Source: Eubacterium sp. 14-2 (GTDB taxonomy: Bacteria > Bacillota > Clostridia > Lachnospirales > Lachnospiraceae). Taken from it: a stretch of 64,000 bases of DNA. A program made the translations under genes and the position numbers. The notes under the pieces are model-generated. The model was not told the origin of the DNA, ran no database searches, and saw only the letters and a program-made list of their open reading frames with translations. This document shows, piece after piece, positions 42,831 to 52,522 of this stretch (within the stretch, counting starts at the first letter, position 1; each line of letters opens with the position of its first letter). The stretch is from NCBI RefSeq assembly GCF_000403845.2, contig NZ_KE159567.1, positions 1,868,911 to 1,932,910 of the forward strand, given 5' to 3'.

Positions 42831-44923
42831 CTATATTTTAAACTTTGTCATTTCCTGTTTCATTTCCTGAGAAACTTCTGATAAATTTTCAATACACATG
42901 GCTACTTTGGCAATGCCTTTTACCTGCTCCTCTATGGATTCTGCCACCTGTTCGGTAAATCCTGCTGTGTTTGCGGAGATATTCTGTATTCTTTCTACAG
43001 CACACACCACTGTACGGTCACACTGATGCATTTTTTCCACAAGTTCTTCCATGCTGCTGACGGATTCTTTTGTCTGTTCTGCCAGCATACGGAAATCTGC
43101 AAAGGTTCCCTGTACCTGTTTTGCCGCCTGAGTCTGTCCATCCACACCTGCACGGATAGAGTCGATATTTGCAACAACATCAGAGATTTCACTGCACAGT
43201 TCTGCAATGATTTTTTCTATGTCATCAGTTGCTGCCGACGAATCTGCCGCAAGTCTTCCGACGAATCTGCCGCAAGTCTTCCGATGGATTCTGCCACTAC
43301 GGAAAAGCCTTTGCCATGCTCTCCTGCACGTGCAGCTTCCACAGAGGCATTCAGGGCAAGCAGTTCTGTCTGAGAAGAGATATGGTTGATTGTATTTAAG
43401 ATTCCTGAAATCTTCTGAGACTGGTCTTCCAGTGCCATAATCTTATCATAGGCATCCGCCATTCCCCTGGAAGCCTCCCTGTTCTGTTTCTGAAGTTTTG
43501 CAACATCTTCAATTCCCTTTTCACTGGAAACAATGGTATTGTGTGCATTTTCCAGAAGGAGTCTGCTCTTTTCCCGTAAATGCTCAAAATTCGCGCCTAA
43601 CAGTTCTTCCTGTATGAGGACTTCCTTCACATCTTCATCCTGTGCCTGTGAGCCGTCCAGTATTTCCCGGACTGCCTGGCTGGTTTTCTCTATATCTGTT
43701 TCAATTTGTTTTAAATGTCCGGCACTTTCCACAACTTCTCCGGCAATCACCGCATTTTTCCTCAGAATCCCCGATATTTTTTCTGTCATTTTATTAAAAA
43801 TTTTTGACAATACGCCGATTTCATTCTTATTGTTTTCTTCTGCCTGAACAGTAAAATCACCATCCGAAGCGTTTTGAATCAGTTCAGTAACAGACACAAT
43901 CGGACTGGTCAGTCTGCGTGCCAGCAATGCAGTCACCAAAATTGCGGCTGCGATAATAAAAAGAGCCACTGCTGCCGCAACTGCAATCATTCGATATACC
44001 GGAGCCATTACTGATTTTTCTTTATAAAGAGTTATCACAGACCAGGTATCAGATGCCCCTTTGAGCGGGACAGATGCATAGCTTACAATGTAATCTTCGC
44101 CTTCATTTGTAATTTTGCCGCTTCCGGTATTTCCTGCCATAACCTCTGTGATGATTTTCTGATAATCCTCGGAAATCGTTATGGCCTGTTCCTCGGTTAC
44201 AATATTGCCTTCCGGGTCAACCATGGGCTGTCCGTTCTTATCTTTACCGGAAACAGTTTTCGTCATCTGTTTATAATTGTAAAGTTCTTTTGTCTGGGTG
44301 CTGTCCGGATGGGCCACCACAACGCCTTCTCCGTCAATAACAAAGGAATACTCTCCATGTTCCGTATCGGAAAATTCTTCTGTCAGACTCTGCAGGTAAT
44401 CCAGTTTTAAATCCACTGCAAAAATTCCGGTAAACATATTTTCCCGATACATGGGAAAAAAGATGGAAGCGCATGGCATTCCGGTATTTACGGAATAATA
44501 AGATTTCGAGATAAACGGTTTCTGTTCTTCCACAGTCTGCTGAAACCACCATCTGCCGGAACGGTCTGCCAGTTCACCTGAAGATCGGCCTGTCTGCATG
44601 CCGTCTGTTCCCTGTATGTAAAGAAGTTCCAGATAAGAATTACGTCTGACGCAATCTTCAAGAATCGGTGTCTGTATATCAGTTTCCATGGTGAGAATAC
44701 TGGGATTAACAGATAATTCTTCTGTAATTCCATAGGCACCGTCCAAAAACATGGCAATCTCTCCGGATACCAGCTGAGACTTGTCCTGGCTCCTGCCGTA
44801 TATCTGCCTTTCATAGGATTTTACAAAAATAGTTACAACAATTCCTGTTAAACATAATGCCAGTACACATACAATCAGTATCATAGGCAAAAGAAGCTGC
44901 TTAAAAATACTTGTCTTTTTCAT
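42831..44923 (-). pseudogene. Methyl-accepting chemotaxis protein, frameshifted by a 23-bp duplication
   Basis: The N-terminal frame (44923 to about 43217) has TM1 ([20 protein letters not shown]), a dCache-like sensor ([14 protein letters not shown] ... [16 protein letters not shown]), TM2 ([19 protein letters not shown]), HAMP and most of the signalling hairpin ([20 protein letters not shown]). It stops after [20 protein letters not shown]. The remainder, MDGQTQAAKQ...MTKFKI, is in another frame down to 42831. The cause is an exact 23-bp tandem duplication (43237-43259 and 43260-43282). Removing one copy joins the frames as [20 protein letters not shown], giving a 689-aa receptor. ATG at 44923 follows AGGAGG. 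Confidence 0.88.
43237..43282. repeat. Exact 23-bp tandem duplication within the receptor gene
   Basis: Both units begin GACGAATCTGCCGC and end AAGTCTTCC, with no mismatch. Twenty-three is not a multiple of three, so the second unit shifts the frame. It lies in the region encoding the tip side of the cytoplasmic hairpin. Confidence 0.95.
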
Positions 44924-44964
44924 TGGGATATCCTCCTGGTCACGCATTGACAACGTCATATATT

Positions 44965-44993
44965 ATTATACACACTCCCCCGCCAAATTACAA
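44965..44993 (-). promoter_or_regulatory. Candidate promoter for the chemotaxis receptor gene
   Basis: Minus-strand TTGTAA (44988-44993), 17-bp spacer, TATAAT (44965-44970), 42 bp upstream of the ATG. I see no sigma-28 pattern, although many chemotaxis genes use it. Confidence 0.5.
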
Positions 44994-45123
44994 TCATTCC
45001 ACACGTTGCTTTTGTGGTTTTATTCTTCCAAAATAACCAGCTTGTTGGGGAAGCATTCTGCACGCACACTGCACCGCTTCATATCCATCTTTCCCTGTTA
45101 AAATATATTCCATCAGACAACAC

Positions 45124-45153
45124 ACCCCATGGAAGCACACACTTCCATGGGGT
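45124..45153. terminator. 12-bp perfect hairpin downstream of rlmH
   Basis: ACCCCATGGAAG (45124-45135) and CTTCCATGGGGT (45142-45153) with a 6-nt loop. No immediate T-tract on the minus strand, where rlmH would need it; a T-rich run (TTATTTTTTAATTTTT) lies about 18 bp further on the plus side. Confidence 0.5.
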
Positions 45154-45203
45154 TAAATACGATTCTTATTTTTTAATTTTTACTAACATACGTTCTTTTT
45201 TAC

Positions 45204-45683
45204 CTACTTGTGATATGGCTGCTTCATAAGAATACGATAGCTCCGATAAATCTGTTCCAGCAGAATCACCCGCATCAGCTGATGAGGAAATGTCATTTTT
45301 GAAAAGCTCAGCAGGTAATCCGCTCGTTTCAGAACCTGGTCTGCCAGTCCCAGGGAACCGCCGATGACAAATATGATGTGACTGGTTCCGGATACTCCCA
45401 GACTTTCCAGTTTTTCAGAAAGTTCCACAGAATCCAGCATCTTTCCTTCGATTGCCAGTGCACAGATCCAGGCGTCCTCACGGAAATGCTTCATAAGTCT
45501 CTGGCCTTCTTTTTCTTTTATCTGGATTTCTTCAGCGGCACTGGCATGGTCCGGCGTTTTCTCATCAGCCACTTCAATGATTTCCAGCTTGCAGTACCGG
45601 CCAAGGCGTTTCTGAAATTCCAGAATGGCCTGCCGGTAAAAATTTTCCTTAATTTTTCCTACTGCTATCAGAGTTATTTTCAC
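45204..45683 (-). CDS. rlmH: 23S rRNA (pseudouridine(1915)-N3)-methyltransferase RlmH
   Basis: 159-aa SPOUT methyltransferase: N-terminus MKITLIAVGKIKE, SAM loop FVIGGSLGLADQVL and C-terminal SKMTFPHQLMRVILLEQIYR. Divergent from xpt. Usually a stand-alone gene, as here. Confidence 0.97.
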   Translation of the reverse strand: MKITLIAVGKIKENFYRQAILEFQKRLGRYCKLEIIEVADEKTPDHASAAEEIQIKEKEGQRLMKHFREDAWICALAIEGKMLDSVELSEKLESLGVSGTSHIIFVIGGSLGLADQVLKRADYLLSFSKMTFPHQLMRVILLEQIYRSYRILMKQPYHK

Positions 45684-45701
45684 GTTATGCTCTCCTTTTT
45701 G

Positions 45702-45730
45702 TTGTAATATAGCGCTTTTTCCTTTATAAT
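45702..45730 (+). promoter_or_regulatory. Candidate xpt promoter
   Basis: TTGTAA (45702-45707), 17-bp spacer, TATAAT (45725-45730). The leader to the xpt ATG is about 75 nt. I looked for a guanine riboswitch and see none. Confidence 0.5.
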
Positions 45731-45812
45731 ATATTCTGAGCTTCGAATTTTCAAAGAATCCATATAAATTACCCAGTACATACAGATACTAATTTTCAGA
45801 GGTGAACTTATT

Positions 45813-46385
45813 ATGAAATTATTGGAAGAAAAAATCAGACAGGACGGTATTGCCGTAAATGAACATATTTTAAAAGTGGACAGTTTTATCAATCATCAGG
45901 TAGATCCGGCGTTAATGCAGGAAATGGGAAAAGAAATCGCAGAACATTTTAAGGACAGAGGCATTACCAAAGTTGCCACCATCGAAAGTTCCGGAATTGC
46001 TCCGGCCATTATGACTTCCCTTGCTCTGGGGGTTCCCATGGTAATCCTGAAAAAACAGCCTTCCAAGATTCTGAATCAGGATTTATACCAGACTGTGGTG
46101 ACTTCATTTACCAAAGAGACGAATTATGAACTGACTCTCTCCAAAAAATATATTACAGCTGACGACCATGTGCTCCTTGTGGATGATTTTCTGGCAAACG
46201 GAGAAGCGGCTACCGCTGCAATCCGGCTGATACGCATGTCCCATGCCACCATTGCCGGACTGGGCGTTCTGATCGAGAAATCTTTCCAGCCTGGCCGGGA
46301 AAAACTCACAGCACAGGGAATTGAAGTCCATGCGCTGGCCCGCATTGCAAAAATGGCAGAAAATTATATTGAATTTAAAGCGTAA
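45813..46385 (+). CDS. xpt: Xanthine phosphoribosyltransferase
   Basis: 190-aa purine salvage enzyme converting xanthine and PRPP to XMP. Begins [12 protein letters not shown], ends AENYIEF, with the PRPP-binding loop [18 protein letters not shown] and [22 protein letters not shown] precedes the ATG. No pbuX permease follows; it is a single gene with a terminator. Confidence 0.95.
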   Translation: MKLLEEKIRQDGIAVNEHILKVDSFINHQVDPALMQEMGKEIAEHFKDRGITKVATIESSGIAPAIMTSLALGVPMVILKKQPSKILNQDLYQTVVTSFTKETNYELTLSKKYITADDHVLLVDDFLANGEAATAAIRLIRMSHATIAGLGVLIEKSFQPGREKLTAQGIEVHALARIAKMAENYIEFKA

Positions 46386-46461
46386 TCTTTACCGGTTTGA
46401 AAAACAATGATGCGCAGCTCGCGGGGTTGATGTTTATTGCTGCGCAATCCGCTCGCGCGGA

Positions 46462-46486
46462 GAATGCGCATAGCGCATTCTTTTTT
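46462..46486 (+). terminator. Intrinsic terminator after xpt (same family as after lexA)
   Basis: GAATGCGC (46462-46469) / GCGCATTC (46473-46480), loop ATA, then T6. Identical stem to 7227-7245. The DNA just left of it (GATGCGCAGCTCGCGG ... GCTGCGCAATCCGCTCGCG, about 46411-46459) is also GC-rich and partly self-complementary. Confidence 0.85.
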
Positions 46487-46576
46487 ATACAGATCAGCCG
46501 GTTTTCTTTCCTTTAGGAAAAATCTCATGTGTTCTGTTTCTGCCTGTTCTGAATTTGTCACAGAGTTCTGAGCCGG

Positions 46577-46909
46577 CTATTTCTTTTTTCCGCCAATCAG
46601 GCTTTTCAGCTTCAGGGCCTTGTCAATATTTCCATCTACTTTCAGTTTTTTTAAGGTCACTGCAAGAATAGGGTCCAGTTTTCCCTGTGCAATTTTAATC
46701 AGATTTTCCGCTGAACAGGTAAACATGGCATCTCTGTCATGGTAGTCATAAGGCTCCACGTACAATTTACCTTCTTTTACCTCCACATAAAAAATCCCTT
46801 CTGCTTCTCCTGTGATGTTAAACTGATAAGCCAGATGTTCCGTGATATTGCTTACATCTGCATCCATAAAAGTTTCTTTTACCTTTGAAAAAAATTCTTC
46901 ATACGTCAT
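46577..46909 (-). CDS. SCP2 sterol-binding-domain protein
   Basis: 110-aa SCP2-fold protein with the typical FNITGEAEGIFYVEVKEGKL, AMFTCSAENLIKIAQGKLDP and LKKLKVDGNIDKALKLKSLI ending. Single-domain bacterial SCP2 proteins bind lipids; role unknown. SD GGAGG-like (AGGAGG across the polC end) precedes the ATG, and it follows polC by 11 bp. Confidence 0.88.
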   Translation of the reverse strand: MTYEEFFSKVKETFMDADVSNITEHLAYQFNITGEAEGIFYVEVKEGKLYVEPYDYHDRDAMFTCSAENLIKIAQGKLDPILAVTLKKLKVDGNIDKALKLKSLIGGKKK

Positions 46910-46920
46910 AATTTACCTCC

Positions 46921-49900
46921 TTATGAGAAATGATCAAATAATGAAAGCTGATTGGATTCCGGCAGATTTCCAAGAATTCCCAGATCTCCCATCAGATCAA
47001 TCACTGTTTTGGATACTTTGGTGCGCTGGCGGAAGTCATCTTTCGACAGGAAAGGCCCGTCTTTGGCTGCTTCCACCACTGCTTCCGCCGCCTTGTCACC
47101 CAGCCCTTCAATACTGTCCAGAGCAGGCATCAGCTTTCCGTCTACAATCTGGAAAATGTGGGCCTGTGCGGAAAACAGATCCAGAGGCAGGAATTCAAAA
47201 CCTCTGGCATACATTTCCTGTACAATCTTCATATCTTTTACGGTGTCCTGTTCCTTTTTGGTCAGAGAATCTTTTCTGCGCTCAAAATCCGCCATAAAAT
47301 ATTCCAGTTTTTCTTTTCCCTGACACATCAGTTCATAGCTGAAAGAAGTGGCCCGGATACTGAAAAACGCTGCGTAATAGGCCAGGGGATAAAAAATCTT
47401 GCAGTAGGCAATCCTCCATGCCATCATAACATAAGCTGCTGCATGGGCTTTGGGGAACATGTACTTGATTTTCTTACAGGACCAGATATACCAGTCCGGC
47501 ACATTATGTTCTGTCATGGCCTGTTCCCAGTCCGGTTTCAGGCCTTTGCCTTTGCGGACACTTTCCATAATGGTGAAACTCAGCTCGCTTTCCATTCCCA
47601 TACCAATCAGGTAGGTCATAATATCGTCACGGGTACAGATTGCTGTGGAAATGGTTGCCTTTTTTTCCTGGATTAAGGTCTGGGCGTTTCCAAGCCATAC
47701 GTCTGTTCCGTGGGACAGGCCGGAAATCCGTACCAGGTCGGAAAAAGACTGGGGGTTAGTGTCAATCAGCATCTGGATAACAAATTCCGTACCAAATTCC
47801 GGAATTCCAAGGGAACCCAGCTGGCAGCCGCCGATATCCTCCGGTGTAATGCCAAGGGCCTGAGTATTCTGAAACAGAGACATGACATTTTTGTCATCCA
47901 GAGGAATTTTCCTGGCGTCAATGCCGGTCAGATCCTCCAGCATACGAATCATGGTAGGATCGTCGTGTCCCAGTATATCAAGTTTCAGCAGGTTGTGGTC
48001 AATGGAATGGTAATCAAAATGGGTGGTCACAATATCGGTGGACATATCATTGGCAGGATGCTGTATCGGGGTAAAGGAATGAATTTCTTCCCCCAGAGGA
48101 AGCACAATAATTCCTCCAGGATGCTGTCCGGTGGTACGCCGGATGCCCACACATCCCTGGACAATCCGGTCGATTTCACAGTTTCGCTTCCGCACGCCGC
48201 GTTCTTCGTAATAATTTCGGATATATCCGAATGCCGTTTTGTCAGCCAGTGTTCCAATGGTTCCGGCCCGGTAAGTCTGGCCATACCCGAAAATCACTTC
48301 ACAGTAGGCATGGGCCTTGCTCTGGTACTCTCCGGAGAAATTCAGGTCAATATCCGGTTCTTTATTTCCCTTAAATCCCAGAAATGTTTCAAAAGGAATA
48401 TCGAACCCTTCTTTCATCAGAGGTTCATTGCATACCGGGCAGTTTTTGTCCGGCATGTCGCAGCCGGCCCGTCCGGCATCGGCATATGTTCTGACTTCTT
48501 CTGATTCAAAATCACAGTAATGGCATTTTTTGCAGTAATAGTGGGGAGCAAGTGGGTTTACCTCGGTAATTCCCGCCATGGTTGCCACAAAAGACGATCC
48601 CACGGAGCCACGGGAACCCACAAGATAGCCGTCCTCATTGGACTTCCACACCAGTTTCTGGGCAATGATATACATCACCGCATATCCATTGGATATGATG
48701 GAATTTAATTCACGCTCCAGACGTTCCTGTACAATGGGCGGAAGCTCTTCCCCGTAAATTTCATGGGCCTTATTGTAACAGATATCCCGGAGCATCTGGT
48801 CAGAATTTTCAATCACAGGGGGGCATTTGTCCGGACGCACCGGAGAAATTTTTTCGCACATGTCGGCAATACGGTTTGGATTGGTAATGACAACTTCTTC
48901 CGCTTTTTCACTGCCCAGATAATCGAATTCCGCCAACATTTCCTCTGTGGTGCGCAGGTACAGGGGCGCCTGATTGTCTGCGTCTTTAAAGCCCTTGCCT
49001 GCCATAATAATCCGGCGGTATACCTCGTCCTCCGGGTCCAGAAAATGTACATCGCAGGTTGCCACCACCGGTTTGTGAAATTCTTCGCCCAGCGTTACAA
49101 TTCTGCGGTTGATATCTCTTAATTCCTCTTCAGAAGCAACTGCCGGTTCTTCTCCGCGCAGCATAAATTCATTATTTCCCAGAGGCTGGATTTCCAGATA
49201 ATCGTAAAAGCGCACAAGCCTTGCGATTTCTTCTTCAGAACGTCCCCGCAGTATGGCCTGATACAGTTCTCCCGCTTCACAGGCGGAGCCAATCAGAAGT
49301 CCTTCCCGGTATTTGAGAAATTCGCTTTTGGGAATCCTTGGCTGCCGGTGGAAATAAGTCAGGTGGGCTGCCGATACCAGACGATACAGGTTAATCCTTC
49401 CGGTATCATTGGCGGCCAGAATAATGGCATGATGGCTGGGGAGCTTTCTGATGTTTTCCACAGAGGTACTGCCCAGTGCGTTTACATCTTCTAACGTGGA
49501 AATTCCCCGCTCTTTCAGCATTTCTGCAAATTTTACAAAAATTTCAGCAGTACAGGCTGCATCATCCACGGCCCGATGGTGATTTTCCAGAGAAATTTTC
49601 AGAGCCTTTGCCACGGTATCCAGCTTGAAACGATTCAGATGAGGCAGCAGTACCCGCGCCAGTGCCACCGTATCAATTACCGTATATTCACAGGGAAGTT
49701 TCTGGCGCTGGCAGTTTTTACTGATAAAACTCATATCGAATCCGGCGTTGTGGGCAACCATAATGGCACCCCGGCAGAATTCCAGAAATTCCGGCAATGC
49801 TTTTTCTATGACAGGCGCATTTAATACCATGTCGTCTCTGATTCCGGTCAGTTCCTCAATTTTAAAGGGAATGGGTACCTGTGGATTTACGAAAGTGGAA

Positions 49901-51399
49901 AACCGTTCCGCAATCTTCCCGCCGGATACCTTTACAGCGCCGATTTCTATAATTCGATTGTTTATGGGAGAAAATCCGGTGGTCTCCAGATCAAATACCA
50001 CATAGGTATCGTCCAGGTCCTGGCCTTTTGGATTTTCCACAATCTGCTTTAAATCATCCACCAGATAGGCTTCCACGCCGTAAATTATTTTGAAATCATC
50101 TTCCGGAGAAACGGCATGGTTGGCATCCGGGAAAGACTGCACATCACCGTGATCTGTAATGGCAATGGCTTTATGGCCCCATTTCATGGCTCGTCTGATA
50201 ATATCTTTCACTTCAGAGACGCCGTCCATATCACTCATTTTTGTATGGCAGTGGAGTTCCACCCGTTTCTGAGGGCTGGTGTCCATACGAATTGAAGTGA
50301 AATCCGGTATTTTTTTGATTCCCACAACGGAGCCAATGGTCAGTTCACCGTCAAATCTGTCAATGGTGGTAATACCTTTGATTTTCAGGAAAGCTCCCTT
50401 TTTCACCTCTGAGGTAATATCGGGCACCGCTTCATTTTTTGAAAACATTTTTACCATGATGGTATCGGTAAAATCTGTAATGGAAAAGAGAATAATGGTC
50501 TTTTCATTACGGATTTCCCTGGTATCCAGACTCAGCACCTTTCCCCGGACAACTACTTCACCCATCTCTCCCGCAATCTGTTCAATGGTAATTATTTCAT
50601 CTTCAAAATCACGTCCGTATATTACATCCGGGTTGTCCGATTTCTTAAATCCGCCATAGGAATTTCCTTTTCTTCCTGATGGAACATTTCCGGAAAAACT
50701 TTCTTTTTTCTTTAGGACAGAAGATTTTTTTACGCCGGGTTCGGCAGGTTTCTGCCGGGATTCCGGTACAGACTCCGGCAGGTTTGTTTCCGGGGAATGG
50801 GACAGGGCTGCAGATTCCCGGGCAGCATGGTTAAGGATATGTTCCACCTGGTTTTGAATCTGTAAATCACTGTTTTTCCGGTGTTTTTTCGCTTCCGGAT
50901 TCCGATAATCCACCTGGATATCCACGCTCAGCCCGCAGCGCTCACAGATGATTTTTTCCAGAATTTCCACGATTTCTTCTGATTTCTGTCTTGCAATGAC
51001 GGAATCTTCAAAAACAAGATGCATCTTCTGTTCTTCCGGAAATTCCATTCTGGCCATGCGCAGTATATTGTATTCTAACAGGCTGTAAGAGCGGAATTCT
51101 TCCAGAATACTTTCACGGTAAACATCCATCAGCTTTCTGGGACTGTACTGACCGGAAAGCCGGAATGTCTCAATGATTTTTATGGTAAGCTCATGGTTTG
51201 GAAAAAGCTGTTTGCGAATGTCTGATTCCAGGCGGTAAATATTGGATTTTCCAATGAGCCTGCTGCTGAGAAGATAAACCCGAAGCCGGTCTCTCCGGTG
51301 GTTGGAAGAAACTTTTGTGACTTCCACTCCTGTCATGAGTTTTTCCATTTCTGAGGGAACCTTTAAATCCGGAAACACATCAAAAAACAGCTTGCTCAT
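46921..51399 (-). CDS. polC: DNA polymerase III PolC-type alpha subunit
   Basis: 1492-aa replicative polymerase of low-GC Gram-positives. An N-terminal region (1-250) leads to an OB fold (about 275-365), then a PHP domain starting ELHCHTKMSDMDG (381) interrupted by the 3'-5' exonuclease (about 465-630, FDLETTGFSP). The zinc-finger-like CKKCHYCDFE...CPVC, palm motif EPDIDLNFSG and C-terminal helix-hairpin-helix (SIEGLGDKAAEAVVEA) follow. It has the standard length. The exonuclease acid residues appear intact. Lies 2 bp after ispG. Confidence 0.98.
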   Translation of the reverse strand: MSKLFFDVFPDLKVPSEMEKLMTGVEVTKVSSNHRRDRLRVYLLSSRLIGKSNIYRLESDIRKQLFPNHELTIKIIETFRLSGQYSPRKLMDVYRESILEEFRSYSLLEYNILRMARMEFPEEQKMHLVFEDSVIARQKSEEIVEILEKIICERCGLSVDIQVDYRNPEAKKHRKNSDLQIQNQVEHILNHAARESAALSHSPETNLPESVPESRQKPAEPGVKKSSVLKKKESFSGNVPSGRKGNSYGGFKKSDNPDVIYGRDFEDEIITIEQIAGEMGEVVVRGKVLSLDTREIRNEKTIILFSITDFTDTIMVKMFSKNEAVPDITSEVKKGAFLKIKGITTIDRFDGELTIGSVVGIKKIPDFTSIRMDTSPQKRVELHCHTKMSDMDGVSEVKDIIRRAMKWGHKAIAITDHGDVQSFPDANHAVSPEDDFKIIYGVEAYLVDDLKQIVENPKGQDLDDTYVVFDLETTGFSPINNRIIEIGAVKVSGGKIAERFSTFVNPQVPIPFKIEELTGIRDDMVLNAPVIEKALPEFLEFCRGAIMVAHNAGFDMSFISKNCQRQKLPCEYTVIDTVALARVLLPHLNRFKLDTVAKALKISLENHHRAVDDAACTAEIFVKFAEMLKERGISTLEDVNALGSTSVENIRKLPSHHAIILAANDTGRINLYRLVSAAHLTYFHRQPRIPKSEFLKYREGLLIGSACEAGELYQAILRGRSEEEIARLVRFYDYLEIQPLGNNEFMLRGEEPAVASEEELRDINRRIVTLGEEFHKPVVATCDVHFLDPEDEVYRRIIMAGKGFKDADNQAPLYLRTTEEMLAEFDYLGSEKAEEVVITNPNRIADMCEKISPVRPDKCPPVIENSDQMLRDICYNKAHEIYGEELPPIVQERLERELNSIISNGYAVMYIIAQKLVWKSNEDGYLVGSRGSVGSSFVATMAGITEVNPLAPHYYCKKCHYCDFESEEVRTYADAGRAGCDMPDKNCPVCNEPLMKEGFDIPFETFLGFKGNKEPDIDLNFSGEYQSKAHAYCEVIFGYGQTYRAGTIGTLADKTAFGYIRNYYEERGVRKRNCEIDRIVQGCVGIRRTTGQHPGGIIVLPLGEEIHSFTPIQHPANDMSTDIVTTHFDYHSIDHNLLKLDILGHDDPTMIRMLEDLTGIDARKIPLDDKNVMSLFQNTQALGITPEDIGGCQLGSLGIPEFGTEFVIQMLIDTNPQSFSDLVRISGLSHGTDVWLGNAQTLIQEKKATISTAICTRDDIMTYLIGMGMESELSFTIMESVRKGKGLKPDWEQAMTEHNVPDWYIWSCKKIKYMFPKAHAAAYVMMAWRIAYCKIFYPLAYYAAFFSIRATSFSYELMCQGKEKLEYFMADFERRKDSLTKKEQDTVKDMKIVQEMYARGFEFLPLDLFSAQAHIFQIVDGKLMPALDSIEGLGDKAAEAVVEAAKDGPFLSKDDFRQRTKVSKTVIDLMGDLGILGNLPESNQLSLFDHFS

Positions 51400-51401
51400 A
51401 T

Positions 51402-52469
51402 TTATTCACTCCAATGCAGTAATTCATCCCGGAGAGCCAAAAGCAGCTCCTCTTCTTTTACTTTTTTTATGATTTCTCCATGTTTGATGATGAGGCCTTC
51501 TCCAATCCCTCCGGCGATTCCGATATCTGCTTCTCTGGCCTCTCCGGGCCCATTTACCACGCAGCCCATCACAGCCACTTTCAGGTCCAGAGGAATGTCG
51601 CTGACCATGTTTTCCACCTGATTTGCCAGTGAAATCAAATCAATCTGGGTCCTTCCGCAGGTGGGGCAGGAAACTACTTCAATGCCGCCTTTTCGCAATC
51701 CAAGGGTCCGCAGAATAATTTTAGCGGATTTGATTTCTTCCAGTGGATCGCCGGTAAGAGATACCCGAATGGTATCGCCGATGCCCTGGCTAAGTATCAG
51801 GCCCAGCCCCAGGGCAGATTTGATATTTCCGCTGGTTATGGTACCGGATTCCGTAATTCCCACATGAAGGGGATAATCCGTCCGTTCTGCAATCAGTTCG
51901 TGGGCACGGACGCACATCAGTACATCGGAAGATTTGATGCTGATTACCAGGTTGTCATATCCCAGATTTTCCACCATATGCACTTTATCCAGTGCGCTTT
52001 CCACAATGCCTTCCGCTGTTACACCGTGATATTTTTCCACCAGCTCTTTTTCCAGAGAACCGCTGTTGACACCGATACGGATAGGAATATTCCGTTCTTT
52101 CGCCACATCAATTACTGCCCGAATCCGTTCTCCGGAACCGATATTTCCGGGATTGATACGGATTTTGTCAGCCCCGTGTTCCATGGCTGCAATGGCCAGA
52201 CGATAATCAAAGTGAATGTCGGCCACCAGAGGAATGGTGATTCCCTTTTTGATTTCTGCCAGAGCTTCTGCGGCTTCCATGGTGGGCACCGCACATCTGA
52301 TTATTTCACATCCTGCGGCTGTGAGACGCTGAATCTGTGCAATGGTTCCTTTGATATCTTCTGTTCTGGTATTTGTCATGGACTGAATCAGAATGGGATT
52401 CTTTCCACCGATTGCCTTATTTCCAATGGTGATTTCTCTGGTCTGTTTTCGAATGACAGTTTCGTTCAT
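51402..52469 (-). CDS. ispG: 4-hydroxy-3-methylbut-2-enyl-diphosphate synthase
   Basis: 355-aa [4Fe-4S] enzyme of the MEP isoprenoid pathway. TIM-barrel half (IQSMTNTRTEDI, DIHFDYRLAI) and C-terminal cluster domain with CPTCGRTQ and GCVVNGPGEA cysteines. Together with dxr, uppS and rseP it forms the isoprenoid/envelope operon running into polC. Confidence 0.98.
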   Translation of the reverse strand: MNETVIRKQTREITIGNKAIGGKNPILIQSMTNTRTEDIKGTIAQIQRLTAAGCEIIRCAVPTMEAAEALAEIKKGITIPLVADIHFDYRLAIAAMEHGADKIRINPGNIGSGERIRAVIDVAKERNIPIRIGVNSGSLEKELVEKYHGVTAEGIVESALDKVHMVENLGYDNLVISIKSSDVLMCVRAHELIAERTDYPLHVGITESGTITSGNIKSALGLGLILSQGIGDTIRVSLTGDPLEEIKSAKIILRTLGLRKGGIEVVSCPTCGRTQIDLISLANQVENMVSDIPLDLKVAVMGCVVNGPGEAREADIGIAGGIGEGLIIKHGEIIKKVKEEELLLALRDELLHWSE

Positions 52470-52522
52470 AATTGCTCTCCTCTGATGTCTGTTCGTACAG
52501 GAATCTCAGAAAAATTTCTGTA

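Noticed and set aside
42831-43217. Two separate small and large receptor genes
   Set aside because: The frames join perfectly if one 23-bp unit is removed, so this is one frameshifted gene, not two.
45731-45812. Guanine riboswitch upstream of xpt
   Set aside because: The 80-nt leader lacks the conserved purine-riboswitch core and any terminator.
47710-48504. 264-codon plus-strand open frame
   Set aside because: Antisense shadow in polC.
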